Positions 1 through 8,928 are shown, counted from the stretch's first letter. The stretch is 64,000 nt of DNA from Kerstersia similis (GCF_965139615.1 NZ_CBCSIQ010000013.1:1-64000), one strand, 5' to 3'. The notes: generated by a model from the sequence alone, not told the origin. A program made the numbers and translations.

Positions 1-2186
1 GGGGGGGCGCAGTCGGACTGTTCTTCCAGCGCCGCCAATTCCCGTCTTGCCAATAGCCCTGCTTTGAGCAGCTGGCGCATGGGAAAGGTCAGGTTGGCGG
101 CGTCGGTGTCGGTGTCTGCGGCGGGCGGTTGCAGGGCGATGTCGCTGGCGGGAGTGTTGGGGTCGAGCAAGCCGAAGAACTGATCCAGCGCTTGCTGGAT
201 GGCCGGCGGCGTGGCGGGCAGTTCCGCCAGGGCGCCGATGATGGAGGCCATCTGCGAGGCCAGGATGTGGTTCTGGATCACCAGGTTGTTGACTTCCGGT
301 ACCAGCACCTGCCGCGAACGGGGTTCCCGCGTCATGCGGTAGAAGGCTTCTGCCATGTTGGCCAGCGCTGTGTGCAGGTTTTTGCGGGCCAGCATCCAGT
401 CCAGTTTGGCTTGTTCCAGTTCAGCGTCATGTTCGTCGTTGGGGTCGGCGGTAGCCGTGCGTGCCGCATCGACATAGAGCAGGCCGGTGCGCAGGTATTC
501 ACGGTTGGCCTTGAGGCTGGCGCGCGCCATGGGCGCCATGTAGCGCTGTTCCCACCAGGGCAGGATGTAGCTGCAGATCAGGGCGATGATGCAGCCCAAA
601 AAGGTGTCCAGCGCCCGTTCGCTGACCATGAAGAGCGAGTTGGGCGATACCAGGTGAAAGACGATCAGCACGTATATGGTGATGAATAGGGAGCTGGCCA
701 TGTAGTTCAGCTGGATGAGGCTGTTGCCCAGGACGCTGGCAATGAACATGGCGGCAATCAGCGAGGCCGGGGCGTCAAGCACGGTGAATAGCGCAAGCGC
801 GATGATGCAGCCTATCAAGGTGCCGATCAGGCGCAGCGAATTGCGCTGGCGCGTGAGCGCAAAGCCGGGTTTCATGATGGCGACGATGGTGAGTACGATC
901 CAGTAGCCGTGCGGCCGCAGGACTTCAATGGAATAGCTCAGCGTCATGGCGATGGCAGCGCCACAGGCGACACGGATGGCGTAGCGGCAGTGGGGCGAGT
1001 CCAGCCTGAGGTTGGAGGTGAGCATGCTGAGCCGGAAGTCCTGGCGGGATAGGAAGTGGCTCAGGGATTTGTTGATGCGCAAGGTGCCATCCGGCCGGGC
1101 GCTGCGGGCGGAGCGAGTGTGGGCGTAAAGCCGTTCCACCAGGCGGGCGGCGCCACGCAGGCGGCGCTGTACTTGCAGCAGGACGCCGTAGAGTTCCGGG
1201 TCCTGCTGCGGCAGGCCTTGTTGGCGCAGTTGCTCCATTTCATAGTCGATGGCACGCAGTTCCGCCTTGACGCTGGTGCGCTCCATGGCCGGGCGGCCTT
1301 GCGAGACGGCGAGGGCAATGCGCTCCAGGTCGTGCGAGAGTTTGTTCAGGCAGTCGCGCGCGAACAGCATGATGTCGGCATCGCGCAGGTTGCGCCGCAG
1401 CAGGATGTAGTCCGTGTGCGTGGCCAGCATGGTGTCCAGGATGGCGATCATGTCGCTGAAGATGTTCCAGAGCATGGAACGTTCAGAGGTGTGGCTGTCT
1501 TCACCGGGCAGGGATCGCAGGACGATGTCGCGGGCGTCCTGGTGCTGTTCGATCATCGCGGATTGCCGGCGGATCAGGGTGCGGTAGCACTCTTCCAGAT
1601 CCTGGTTGACATCATAGAAGGCGGAGCGCGCAGCGATGTAGTCGGCTGTGGCGAAGAGGGCGACAGAGAGCGATTGCCGGGTTTCCCGGACTGCCAGCAG
1701 GTAGCTGATGCCCAGGCTGAATGCGGTGTAGAACAAGCCTCCGCCTGCGGTATAGAGCAGGGCGGCAGGTATTTCCGCAGGGGTGAGCGGCGCATGCATG
1801 GTGACGCTCATGAGCAGCAGGCAACCCATGCTGATCAGGTTGCCTTTTTTGCCATAGACCGAAAACATCGAGAACACGAAGCACTGTGCCACGACAGCGA
1901 GCCAGAGTATCGCTGGGATGGTGCTTGCCAGACCGGTGATGGCGACCACGAGTGTGCTGAGCGCGCAGCATGTCAGCATTTCGTTGCGGCGGTGGCGGTG
2001 CGGTCCGGGCTGGTCGATGATGGCCGTGCCCAGGGCACCGAAGGTGGCAGCGATGCCGGCAGATAAGTCGCCCAGCAGCAGCCCCAGTATCAGCATGGGG
2101 GTCAGCATGCCGATGCTGCGGCGCAGGCCGAGCAGGAAATAATGACTGTAAAGAAACCTGTTCAGCGATTCGAGGCGGATGTCCAT
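1..2186 (-). CDS. FUSC / YccS-family inner-membrane protein (3' end cut by window)
   Basis: An open frame on the minus strand runs from an ATG at 2186 to the window edge, giving about 728 residues with no stop. The protein starts MDIRLESLNRFLYSHY and has a cluster of hydrophobic segments in roughly residues 20-180, a long soluble middle with charged helices, and a second membrane cluster at about 400-540 that includes the stretch RPHGYWIVLTIVAIMKPGF. This duplicated layout is that of the YccS/YhfK and FUSC (fusaric acid resistance) families, inner-membrane proteins linked to efflux. No strong ribosome site was seen before the ATG, so the start is the best in-frame choice, not proven. It diverges from ilvB. 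Substrate unknown; a second FUSC protein lies at the other end of the window. Confidence 0.8.
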   Translation of the reverse strand, partial: MDIRLESLNRFLYSHYFLLGLRRSIGMLTPMLILGLLLGDLSAGIAATFGALGTAIIDQPGPHRHRRNEMLTCCALSTLVVAITGLASTIPAILWLAVVAQCFVFSMFSVYGKKGNLISMGCLLLMSVTMHAPLTPAEIPAALLYTAGGGLFYTAFSLGISYLLAVRETRQSLSVALFATADYIAARSAFYDVNQDLEECYRTLIRRQSAMIEQHQDARDIVLRSLPGEDSHTSERSMLWNIFSDMIAILDTMLATHTDYILLRRNLRDADIMLFARDCLNKLSHDLERIALAVSQGRPAMERTSVKAELRAIDYEMEQLRQQGLPQQDPELYGVLLQVQRRLRGAARLVERLYAHTRSARSARPDGTLRINKSLSHFLSRQDFRLSMLTSNLRLDSPHCRYAIRVACGAAIAMTLSYSIEVLRPHGYWIVLTIVAIMKPGFALTRQRNSLRLIGTLIGCIIALALFTVLDAPASLIAAMFIASVLGNSLIQLNYMASSLFITIYVLIVFHLVSPNSLFMVSERALDTFLGCIIALICSYILPWWEQRYMAPMARASLKANREYLRTGLLYVDAARTATADPNDEHDAELEQAKLDWMLARKNLHTALANMAEAFYRMTREPRSRQVLVPEVNNLVIQNHILASQMASIIGALAELPATPPAIQQALDQFFGLLDPNTPASDIALQPPAADTDTDAANLTFPMRQLLKAGLLARRELAALEEQSDCAP

Positions 2187-2859
2187 GGCGTCGGTGATGC
2201 GTGGGCCGGAGCGTACGCCTGAGCGGGATGTCGCCGTCAGGCTGCAGCCACGTGGCAGAGGGTGTCGGATTGACGGTGGCGGCTGCGGATAGGGACCGCG
2301 GGAAACCGGCCCGCAGGCCTGTTTCCTGCAAAGAGAAGTATAAGGGCTGGCGGCGCCGCTGCGGTGGTCGAAACACCGTGTTTGCGTGAGTTCGCGTGGC
2401 GCGGGAGGGGGATCTTTCAGCCGGCGCAAGTGCATGTTTTTCTTTGCTGAAATACGATGGTGTGATGCACAAGAAACACTGTTTCATTGGCGTATGGACA
2501 GTTCCTTTACAAACGGGTAAATTCCAAAACTTGCCTTGCTCTGCTATCAGGAGCGGGGCAGAGGCAGTCAAAGTCTCCGGGTCATCCGCCCGGGCCAATG
2601 CGCCGTTATACCGTCGCGGGCCGCGTCACAAGCGCAGGCGTTGCGGCATCCGTTTCGATCCAGAGCATCCCATCCGGGGTGCGTGCGAAACGTTGTCGAT
2701 GATTGTGCTGTCAGGCGGCAAGGCAGGTGGGTAGAGCGGTTCCGTGAATCGCAAAGCGCCACATTGTTTTGTCTGTTTCTGGGGGCGCATCCGGCTAGCC
2801 GCCGTTACCCGGGCGGGCAGCGATCGAGGACGTTTTAGCCGGTACAGAAAGGAATATTC
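2187..2859. other. Divergent intergenic region between FUSC gene and ilvB
   Basis: This 673-base gap has no convincing gene, although several reading frames stay open by chance. It should carry the promoters of both flanking genes. Its right part is probably the 5' untranslated leader of the ilv operon; a candidate 11-codon leader frame lies at 2699-2734. No clear sigma-70 promoter could be fixed by eye. Confidence 0.6.
2699..2734 (+). promoter_or_regulatory. Possible ilv leader peptide (MIVLSGGKAGG)
   Basis: A mini-frame ATG ATT GTG CTG followed by seven codons and TAG encodes Met-Ile-Val-Leu then SGGKAGG. Ile, Val and Leu codons in a row are the amino acids made by the downstream operon, as in classical attenuator leader peptides. 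The ribosome site is weak, and no T-rich terminator was seen between here and ilvB, so this could be chance. It sits 125 bases before the ilvB start. Confidence 0.25.
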
Positions 2860-4572
2860 ATGGAACTCAATGGCGCAGATATCCTTGTGCGCTGTCTTGC
2901 CGACGAAGGCGTGGAACACGTTTTCGGTTATCCCGGCGGGGCGGTGCTCTATATCTACGATGCAATCTTCAAACAGGATGCTTTCCAGCATATCCTGGTC
3001 AGGCATGAGCAGGCCGCGGTTCACGCTGCCGATGCCTATTCCCGTTCGTCCGATAAGGTCGGCGTCTGTCTGGTGACCAGCGGTCCCGGGCTGACCAATG
3101 CCGTGACCGGCATTGCCACCGCCTATATGGACTCGATCCCGATGGTGATCATCAGCGGCCAGGTGCCGACGACGGCCATTGGCGAAGATGCTTTCCAGGA
3201 GTGCGATTCGGTCGGGATTACCCGTCCGTGCGTGAAGCACAACTTCCTGGTGCGCGACGTCAAGGACCTGGCCGAGGTCATGCGCAAGGCATTCCATATC
3301 GCCCGCACCGGCCGGCCTGGCCCCGTGCTGGTCGATATCCCGAAGGACGTCACGATCGCCCGTGCGCGTTATGCGCCGATCAAGGGTGAGCTCAAGATGC
3401 GTTCCTATGCGCCCGTGGTGAAGGGGCATCAGGGGCAAATCAAGAAGGCCGTGCAGATGCTGATGGCCGCTGAGCGCCCCATGCTTTATACGGGTGGTGG
3501 CGTCATCCTGTCCGATGCCAGTGCCGAGCTGCGCGAGTTCGCCAGCCTGATTGGCGCGCCGCTGACGAGCACCTTGATGGGCCTGGGCGCCTTCCCGGCC
3601 AATGAAGGGCTGTTCGTGGGCATGCCTGGCATGCACGGTACCTACGAAGCCAATATGGCGATGCAGCACAGCGATGTGCTGATCTCGATCGGCGCCCGCT
3701 TCGATGACCGTGTGATCGGCAATCCCAAGCATTTCGCGCAGAATACCCGCAAGATCATCCATATCGACATTGATCCGTCGTCGATTTCCAAACGCGTCAA
3801 GGTGGATGTTCCCATCGTTGGCAACGTCAAGGATGTGCTGCAGGAGATGATCGCCCAGTTCAAGGAACTGGCGCCGGCATCGCGCCGTCCCTCGCTGGAC
3901 AAGTGGTGGCAGCAGATCGAAGGCTGGCGTTCGCGTCAGTGCATGAAGTACGAGCTTTCCGATGAGCTGATCCGGCCGCAGTATGTGGTGGAGCAGCTGT
4001 GGGAAGAAACCGGCGGCAATGCCTTCGTGACATCCGATGTGGGCCAGCACCAGATGTGGGCGGCGCAGTACTACCGCTTCAATGAGCCGCGCCGCTGGAT
4101 CAATTCCGGTGGCCTGGGCACCATGGGGGTGGGCTTGCCCTATGCCATGGGTGTGCAGGCAGCCCATCCGGGAGCGGAGGTGGCGGTCATTACCGGTGAA
4201 GGCTCCATTCAGATGAATATCCAGGAGCTGGCGACCTGCAAGCAGTATCGCTATACCCCCAAGATCATCTGCCTGAACAACCGCTTCCTCGGCATGGTGC
4301 GGCAATGGCAGGAACTGGATTACGGTTCGCGCTATTCCGAGTCCTACATGGATTCGCTGCCGGATTTCGTGAAGCTGGTGGAAGCCTATGGCCACATCGG
4401 CATGCGTATCGACAAGCCGGCGGATGTCCGTCCTGCACTGCGTGAGGCTTTCGCGGCGAAGGACAGGCTGGTGTTCCTCGACTTCATCACGGATCGCGGC
4501 GCCAACGTCTGGCCTATGGTCAAGGCCGGCAAGGGCCTGACCGAAATGCTGCTGGGTTCCGAGGATCTGTGA
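2860..4572 (+). CDS. ilvB: Acetolactate synthase, large (catalytic) subunit
   Basis: 570 residues, the usual size for biosynthetic acetohydroxyacid synthase. It condenses two pyruvates, or pyruvate plus 2-oxobutyrate, in the first common step of valine, leucine and isoleucine synthesis. The N-terminal thiamine domain carries YPGGAVLYIYD and HEQAAVHAADAY with the proton-relay glutamate. The central FAD-binding domain is intact. The C-terminal thiamine-diphosphate motif starts GEGSIQMNIQELAT; the first acid is Glu where the textbook motif has GDG. A ribosome site AAAGGAA precedes the ATG. The gene is 10 bases from ilvH and heads an ilvB-ilvH-ilvC set. It could equally be named ilvI. Confidence 0.96.
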   Translation: MELNGADILVRCLADEGVEHVFGYPGGAVLYIYDAIFKQDAFQHILVRHEQAAVHAADAYSRSSDKVGVCLVTSGPGLTNAVTGIATAYMDSIPMVIISGQVPTTAIGEDAFQECDSVGITRPCVKHNFLVRDVKDLAEVMRKAFHIARTGRPGPVLVDIPKDVTIARARYAPIKGELKMRSYAPVVKGHQGQIKKAVQMLMAAERPMLYTGGGVILSDASAELREFASLIGAPLTSTLMGLGAFPANEGLFVGMPGMHGTYEANMAMQHSDVLISIGARFDDRVIGNPKHFAQNTRKIIHIDIDPSSISKRVKVDVPIVGNVKDVLQEMIAQFKELAPASRRPSLDKWWQQIEGWRSRQCMKYELSDELIRPQYVVEQLWEETGGNAFVTSDVGQHQMWAAQYYRFNEPRRWINSGGLGTMGVGLPYAMGVQAAHPGAEVAVITGEGSIQMNIQELATCKQYRYTPKIICLNNRFLGMVRQWQELDYGSRYSESYMDSLPDFVKLVEAYGHIGMRIDKPADVRPALREAFAAKDRLVFLDFITDRGANVWPMVKAGKGLTEMLLGSEDL

Positions 4573-4582
4573 GGTGGCTGAT

Positions 4583-5074
4583 ATGAAACACGTGATTTCC
4601 GTCCTGATGGAAAACGAGCCTGGCGCATTGTCGCGCGTGGTCGGCCTGTTTTCCGCCCGCGGCTACAACATCGAGACGCTGACGGTAGCGCCTACCGAAG
4701 ATCCGACACTGTCGCGCCTGACGCTGGTGACGGCGGGCTCGGATGCCGTGATCGAGCAGATCACCAAGCATCTGAATCGCCTGATCGACGTCGTCAAGGT
4801 GGTGGATCTCAACGAAGGTCCGCACATCGAGCGTGAGCTGATGCTGATCAAGGTGCGCGCGGTGGGCAAGGAGCGTGAAGAGGTCAAGCGCATGGCTGAC
4901 ATCTTCCGCGGCCGTATCATCGACGTCACCGATAAGAGCTATACCATCGAGCTGACCGGTGTGCAGGAAAAAATCCAGGCGTTCATCGACGCGCTGGATC
5001 GCAGTGCCATTCTCGAGACGGTCAGAACCGGCGTTTCCGGCATCGGCCGGGGCGAGCGGGTGCTGAAAGTCTGA
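4583..5074 (+). CDS. ilvH: Acetolactate synthase, small (regulatory) subunit
   Basis: 163 residues from the ATG at 4583, exactly the common IlvH length. A GTG nine bases upstream is in frame, but the ATG has the better-placed GAGGTGG ribosome site and matches family N-termini. The N-terminal ACT domain begins MKHVISVLMENEPGALSRV and contains RGYNIETLTVAPTEDPTLSR, the region that binds valine for feedback control. The C-terminal half (IFRGRIIDVTDKSYTIELTG) activates the catalytic subunit. It follows ilvB by 10 bases and is surely co-transcribed and co-assembled with it. Confidence 0.96.
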   Translation: MKHVISVLMENEPGALSRVVGLFSARGYNIETLTVAPTEDPTLSRLTLVTAGSDAVIEQITKHLNRLIDVVKVVDLNEGPHIERELMLIKVRAVGKEREEVKRMADIFRGRIIDVTDKSYTIELTGVQEKIQAFIDALDRSAILETVRTGVSGIGRGERVLKV

Positions 5075-5151
5075 TCCCCGCGCCTGGCCAGGGGGCCGGG
5101 CGTATTCCGAATTGATTAATTGCAATCCAAAGAATTCCTCAGGAGATACAC

Positions 5152-6168
5152 ATGAAAGTTTTCTACGACAAGGACGCTGATCTGTCCCTCATCAAGGGCA
5201 AGACTGTTGCGATCATCGGTTATGGTTCGCAGGGCCACGCCCATGCGCAAAACCTGAATGACTCCGGCGTCAAAGTCGTGGTCGGCCTGCGCAAAGGCGG
5301 CTCGTCCTGGAACAAGGCTGTCAATGCCGGCCTGGAAGTCAAGGAAGTGGCTGAAGCCGTGCGCGCTGCCGATGTGGTCATGATGCTGCTGCCGGACGAA
5401 AACATCGCCCAGGTGTACAAGGAATCCGTGGCCGACAACATCCAGTCGGGTGCTGCGCTGGCGTTTGCCCACGGCTTCAACGTCCATTATGGCCAGGTCG
5501 TGCCGCGCAAGGATATCGACGTCATCATGGTGGCGCCGAAGGCTCCGGGCCACACGGTGCGTGGCACCTATGCCCAGGGTGGCGGCGTGCCCCACCTGAT
5601 CGCCGTGCACCAGGATCATTCCGGTTCCGCCCGTGATATCGCTCTGTCCTACGCCAGCGCCAATGGCGGCGGTCGTGCCGGTATCATCGAAACCAACTTC
5701 CGCGAAGAAACCGAAACCGACCTGTTCGGTGAACAGGCTGTGCTGTGCGGCGGTACCGTGGAACTGATCCGCATGGGCTTCGAAACCCTGGTGGAAGCTG
5801 GCTACGCGCCAGAAATGGCTTATTTCGAGTGCTTGCACGAACTGAAGCTGATCGTTGACCTGATCTATGAAGGCGGCATCGCCAACATGAACTACTCGAT
5901 CTCGAACAACGCCGAATTCGGCGAATACGAGACCGGCCCGAAGGTTGTCAACGAAAGCTCGCGCGTTGCCATGCGTCAGGCGCTGAAGGACATCCAGACG
6001 GGTGATTACGCCAAGCGCTTCATCCTGGAAAACGCTGCCGGCGCAGCTTCGCTGACCGCTCGCCGCCGCATCATCGCTGATTCGCAAATCGAAGAGGTGG
6101 GTGCCAAGCTGCGCGCCATGATGCCTTGGATCGCCAAGAACAAACTGGTTGACCAGTCGAAGAACTAA
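5152..6168 (+). CDS. ilvC: Ketol-acid reductoisomerase (NADP+), class I
   Basis: 338 residues, the short class I form. It converts acetolactate to dihydroxyisovalerate with NADPH and Mg2+, the second step of branched-chain amino acid synthesis. The Rossmann motif GYGSQGHAHAQNL lies near residues 23-35, and the family signature APKAPGHTVRGTY near 128. The knotted C-terminal domain has the metal-binding acidic residues around ETETDLFGEQAVLCGG and FECLHELK. Ribosome site AGGAGA precedes the ATG. It is 77 bases after ilvH and is followed by a strong terminator, so it likely ends the ilv operon. Confidence 0.97.
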   Translation: MKVFYDKDADLSLIKGKTVAIIGYGSQGHAHAQNLNDSGVKVVVGLRKGGSSWNKAVNAGLEVKEVAEAVRAADVVMMLLPDENIAQVYKESVADNIQSGAALAFAHGFNVHYGQVVPRKDIDVIMVAPKAPGHTVRGTYAQGGGVPHLIAVHQDHSGSARDIALSYASANGGGRAGIIETNFREETETDLFGEQAVLCGGTVELIRMGFETLVEAGYAPEMAYFECLHELKLIVDLIYEGGIANMNYSISNNAEFGEYETGPKVVNESSRVAMRQALKDIQTGDYAKRFILENAAGAASLTARRRIIADSQIEEVGAKLRAMMPWIAKNKLVDQSKN

Positions 6169-6229
6169 GTTATTCAGGCCACTGCTTGCCCGGCCCTGCT
6201 GTCCAGGGTGGGGTAAAGCGTGCTGAAGC

Positions 6230-6270
6230 GGGGCGCAAGCCGGGTCACCCGGTTTGCGCCCCTGTTGTTT
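6230..6270 (+). terminator. Intrinsic terminator after ilvC
   Basis: A 15-pair stem (one G-U pair) starting GGGGCGCAAGCCGGG closes on a three-base TCA loop and is followed by TGTTGTTT. It lies 61 bases after the ilvC stop and should end the ilv transcript. Confidence 0.85.
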
Positions 6271-6605
6271 CCGGCGCGCGGTTTGCGATGTCTCGCCACG
6301 TTGGCAGGTATTCGGTTAATCTTCGTCTGCGGCGACGGCAAGCCGGGCGTCATGCGCAGCGCGCGCTGTGGGGCAGCGGGAAACCTTGCGCAGCACAGAA
6401 GCGCTTATCAGAAATGACTGCTGGCGCGCTTGCCGGTGCGGATGGTATTGTCGCCCTCCGGGTGCCGGCTTGATGTGCGCTTGCCGCTGCATGAGAGCCA
6501 TGCCTGCCGGTGCGCCCCACAGATACCTTTTGCGATTCGTCTCGCAGCCAGCATCAAGCCTTACGGGCCGATGCTGCCATTTGAACCAACGGAAAATCCT
6601 GACTT
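6271..6605 (+). other. Intergenic region upstream of pssA
   Basis: 335 bases with no supported gene; overlapping open frames here have no ribosome site or recognisable product. It follows the ilv terminator and presumably holds the pssA promoter, which I could not place. Confidence 0.5.
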
Positions 6606-7373
6606 ATGCCGAACCTGCGTTTTCGTGATGCCGATCATCGACACCGCAGCATCTACCTGTTGCCCAACGCCTTTACGACAGCCAATCTATTTGCGGGCTT
6701 CTACGCCATCGTTCAGGCCATGGGGGGTCATTTCGAAGCGGCGGCCATCGCCATCTTCGTCGCCATGGTGTTTGATGCCATGGATGGCCGCGTGGCTCGG
6801 ATGACCAATACCCAGTCTTCGTTTGGCGAGCAGTATGACTCGCTGTCGGATATGACGTCCTTCGGCATTGCGCCGGCGCTGGTGATGTATGAATGGGCCC
6901 TGCATGACCTGGGGCGCTGGGGCTGGCTGGCCGCGTTTGTCTATGTTTCGGGCGCTGCCTTGCGATTGGCGCGTTTCAATACCAATATCGGTGTCGTCGA
7001 TAAGCGCTTTTTCCAGGGCTTGCCCAGTCCGGCTGCGGCGGCACTGGTGGCCGGTTTCATCTGGCTGGTCGTGGATAATAAATTGGCGATTGCGCCGGAA
7101 AGCCTGGCCTGGTTCAGTTTTGGCCTGACGCTCTACACCGGTATTACGATGGTGACGGACGCACCGTTCTACAGTGGCAAGTCAGTCATGATCGGCCGCA
7201 GCGTGCCTTTCTGGGTCATTTCGGTCTTTGTGGCCGGGTTTGTCTTTATCTCCAGCGACCCACCGGTGGCGCTATTCGGCTTTTTCGTTCTCTATGGCCT
7301 GTCGGGTTGGGTGATCTGGTTGTGGCGCTGGCAGCGCTTGCGCCGCTTGAGTTCTGGCCGGCGCGAGATCTGA
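6606..7373 (+). CDS. pssA: CDP-diacylglycerol-serine O-phosphatidyltransferase
   Basis: 255 residues. It joins CDP-diacylglycerol and serine to make phosphatidylserine, the precursor of phosphatidylethanolamine, at the inner membrane. The CDP-alcohol phosphotransferase signature is complete: DG-x2-AR-x8-G-x3-D-x3-D, seen as DGRVARMTNTQ then GEQYDSLSD, near residues 60-82. The rest is a series of hydrophobic helices, including a closing pair near residues 205-240. This is the membrane-embedded class II enzyme found in many proteobacteria, not the E. coli peripheral type. It is flanked by terminators on both sides and so is probably transcribed alone. Confidence 0.92.
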   Translation: MPNLRFRDADHRHRSIYLLPNAFTTANLFAGFYAIVQAMGGHFEAAAIAIFVAMVFDAMDGRVARMTNTQSSFGEQYDSLSDMTSFGIAPALVMYEWALHDLGRWGWLAAFVYVSGAALRLARFNTNIGVVDKRFFQGLPSPAAAALVAGFIWLVVDNKLAIAPESLAWFSFGLTLYTGITMVTDAPFYSGKSVMIGRSVPFWVISVFVAGFVFISSDPPVALFGFFVLYGLSGWVIWLWRWQRLRRLSSGRREI

Positions 7374-7465
7374 ACCCATTTCCAGAGCGTGGCGCTGCCT
7401 GGTTTCAGGCCGGGAAAAAGCTGGGCATCAGTCTGAAAATGGAAACCTACCGATGAAATGAACTG

Positions 7466-7508
7466 CACCCCAAACGTTGGATACGAATCCAACCTTTGGG
7501 GTGTTTTT
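7466..7508 (+). terminator. Intrinsic terminator after pssA
   Basis: An imperfect 16-pair stem (left arm CACCCCAAACGTTGGAT, right arm ATCCAACCTTTGGGGTG, one C/C mismatch) with loop ACGA is followed by five T residues. It lies 93 bases after the pssA stop. Confidence 0.85.
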
Positions 7509-7556
7509 CATGGGGTGGCTTGTGATGAGGGGCTGGTCATGCAGGTGGGCACACAG

Positions 7557-7612
7557 TTGGCCTGACCAGGTTGGCCCGACCAGGTTGGCCCGACCAAGAT
7601 GGCCTGACCAAT
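7557..7612. repeat. 14-bp tandem repeat, four copies
   Basis: Four head-to-tail 14-base units: TTGGCCTGACCAGG, TTGGCCCGACCAGG, TTGGCCCGACCAAG and ATGGCCTGACCAAT. Units 2 and 3 differ at one position, the outer ones at two to four. The array lies between the pssA terminator and the 3' end of the convergent lipoprotein gene, outside any supported coding region. It looks like a minisatellite (VNTR). Confidence 0.85.
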
Positions 7613-7666
7613 AGCCAGCCAGGCCATCGGCAAGGTCATTGCTTGCCGCCCAGGTGCCGGCTCGCT

Positions 7667-8209
7667 TCAGAAGTCAAAGTAGTTCCAGGGCGAGGTATCT
7701 TCAAACCGCGGATCCGGCCCTGGGAAGAAACGGGTGACTTTTTCACCCGTCATGCCGAAAAATACGTACATCACCGAATTCCAGACACCATTTTCGCGAT
7801 AGCGGTAGCCCCAAACCTGCTCCCGCAAATTCGGCATGCCCACCCAGCCGGTGCGGGCAGGGGGGCCGAATGCGCAGGTTACATCGTCTTTCGTCCAGAC
7901 TCCCGTGCGCAAACGCTCGAAAGATTCGTCGGTCAGCACGGGCTGGCGCATCAGCAAGTGGCCGTCGGCATTGAAGTCCATGGCCCAGGCATATTGCCCC
8001 TGCGGCTGCTGCGACCAAACGGCGCGCACGCCGCCATCGGGCAGGGGGCATGCGCTGCTGGGCGCGCCCAGGGTGGCGGTTGCGCTGCTCAGGGTGGCAT
8101 CGGCAGGCAGGGTCATCGGGGTGGAACAGGCGCCCAGCAGCACGGTTGCCAGCGTCAATGGCAGGCTCAGGCGGGTCAGGCGGCGAAAGCGGATACGATC
8201 AGTTTGCAT
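7667..8209 (-). CDS. Putative outer-membrane or periplasmic lipoprotein
   Basis: 180 residues. The N-terminus has a basic stretch (RIRFRRLTR), a hydrophobic core and a lipobox LGAC with the lipidated cysteine at residue 28, so the mature protein is exported and lipid-anchored. The mature part has two tryptophan- and tyrosine-rich stretches (QYAWAMDFNADG, VWGYRYRENGVWNSVMYVFF) that suggest a small beta fold resembling SmpA/BamE-like modules, but I cannot assign a family. It is convergent with pssA and divergent from rpsO. Function unknown. Confidence 0.75.
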   Translation of the reverse strand: MQTDRIRFRRLTRLSLPLTLATVLLGACSTPMTLPADATLSSATATLGAPSSACPLPDGGVRAVWSQQPQGQYAWAMDFNADGHLLMRQPVLTDESFERLRTGVWTKDDVTCAFGPPARTGWVGMPNLREQVWGYRYRENGVWNSVMYVFFGMTGEKVTRFFPGPDPRFEDTSPWNYFDF

Positions 8210-8575
8210 GGCAGGTACTCGTTCGAGACGCGCAGGATAGGCGTACGGCAGGATGTTGGGTCACGATAAACAAAAAGATATCGCTGATATTGTGCCTCGT
8301 TTGCGGCTCGCTTGCGTCAGCGTGGCGCGTGCGCCGCACTACGGATGTATCGGGGGTGGCCGGGATGCCTTTTTGCAAGCTGGCGCAGATACCGCGCGAC
8401 AGCCTGGGTAGATATGGGGTATTATGAGCGGCTATACGGAAAACGTATTGAATTGTGTGGCGCAGCCGTAGCAGGTCAGGATGACGCAGTTGGTCGAATG
8501 ACACACGCGGGTGCGCATTTTTTCAGCTCACGCCAGGGCACCTCGGTTCTGGCGCATGTCCGAGAGGAATACATC
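8210..8575. other. Divergent intergenic region, lipoprotein gene / rpsO leader
   Basis: 366 bases without a supported gene. The right part contains a candidate rpsO promoter at 8396-8425 and about 150 bases of untranslated leader, a size compatible with S15 translational autocontrol as known for E. coli rpsO. I could not fold a specific operator by eye. Confidence 0.5.
8396..8425 (+). promoter_or_regulatory. Candidate sigma-70 promoter for rpsO
   Basis: GCGACA (4 of 6 matches to TTGACA) and TATTAT (5 of 6 to TATAAT) are separated by 18 bases. The start would fall near 8432, giving a leader of about 145 bases before the rpsO ATG. Confidence 0.4.
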
Positions 8576-8845
8576 ATGTCTGTTGCAGATATCAAGAAGT
8601 CCGAAATTGTTTCGCAATTCCAACGCGCCCAAGGCGACACGGGTTCCCCCGAAGTGCAAGTGGCACTGCTGACGGCTCGCATCAACGAGCTGACGGGCCA
8701 CTTCAAGGAGCACGTCAAGGATCACCACTCGCGTCGCGGTCTGCTGCGCATGGTCAGCCGTCGCCGCAAGCTGTTGGACTACCTGAAGGGTCGTAACCCT
8801 GATGCTTACCGCGCCCTGATCGAAAAGCTCGGTCTGCGCAAGTGA
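8576..8845 (+). CDS. rpsO: 30S ribosomal protein S15
   Basis: 89 residues, the standard S15 length. S15 binds the 16S rRNA central domain early in small-subunit assembly. Family motifs are intact: GDTGSPEVQVALLTARI near residue 22, LTGHFKEHVKDHHSRRGLL near 40 and RRRKLLDYLK near 64. An upstream in-frame frame adds 88 unlikely residues; the ATG at 8576 matches all family members and follows GAGAGGAA. The gene precedes pnp, the classic rpsO-pnp arrangement, with a terminator-like hairpin between. Confidence 0.98.
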   Translation: MSVADIKKSEIVSQFQRAQGDTGSPEVQVALLTARINELTGHFKEHVKDHHSRRGLLRMVSRRRKLLDYLKGRNPDAYRALIEKLGLRK

Positions 8846-8880
8846 TCGAAGTCAAGGGGGCTGGTTCCCCATGATGCCGA

Positions 8881-8928
8881 CCGTGGGCGATGCAGCGCTG
8901 TATGTGCTGCATCGCCCACGGTTTTTTT
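8881..8928 (+). terminator. Terminator / processing hairpin between rpsO and pnp
   Basis: A perfect 16-pair stem (CCGTGGGCGATGCAGC with its complement) has a nine-base loop and is followed by seven T residues. It should end most rpsO transcripts, with partial read-through into pnp as in E. coli. Confidence 0.88.

Noticed and set aside
1..7. G7 run at the window start
   Set aside because: It is cut by the edge, so its length and meaning cannot be judged.
2626..4395. 589-codon frame antisense to ilvB, and similar long frames opposite ilvC, uvrB, the ABC fusion and pta-ackA
   Set aside because: Each is the shadow of a well-conserved gene and has no recognisable domain or ribosome site.
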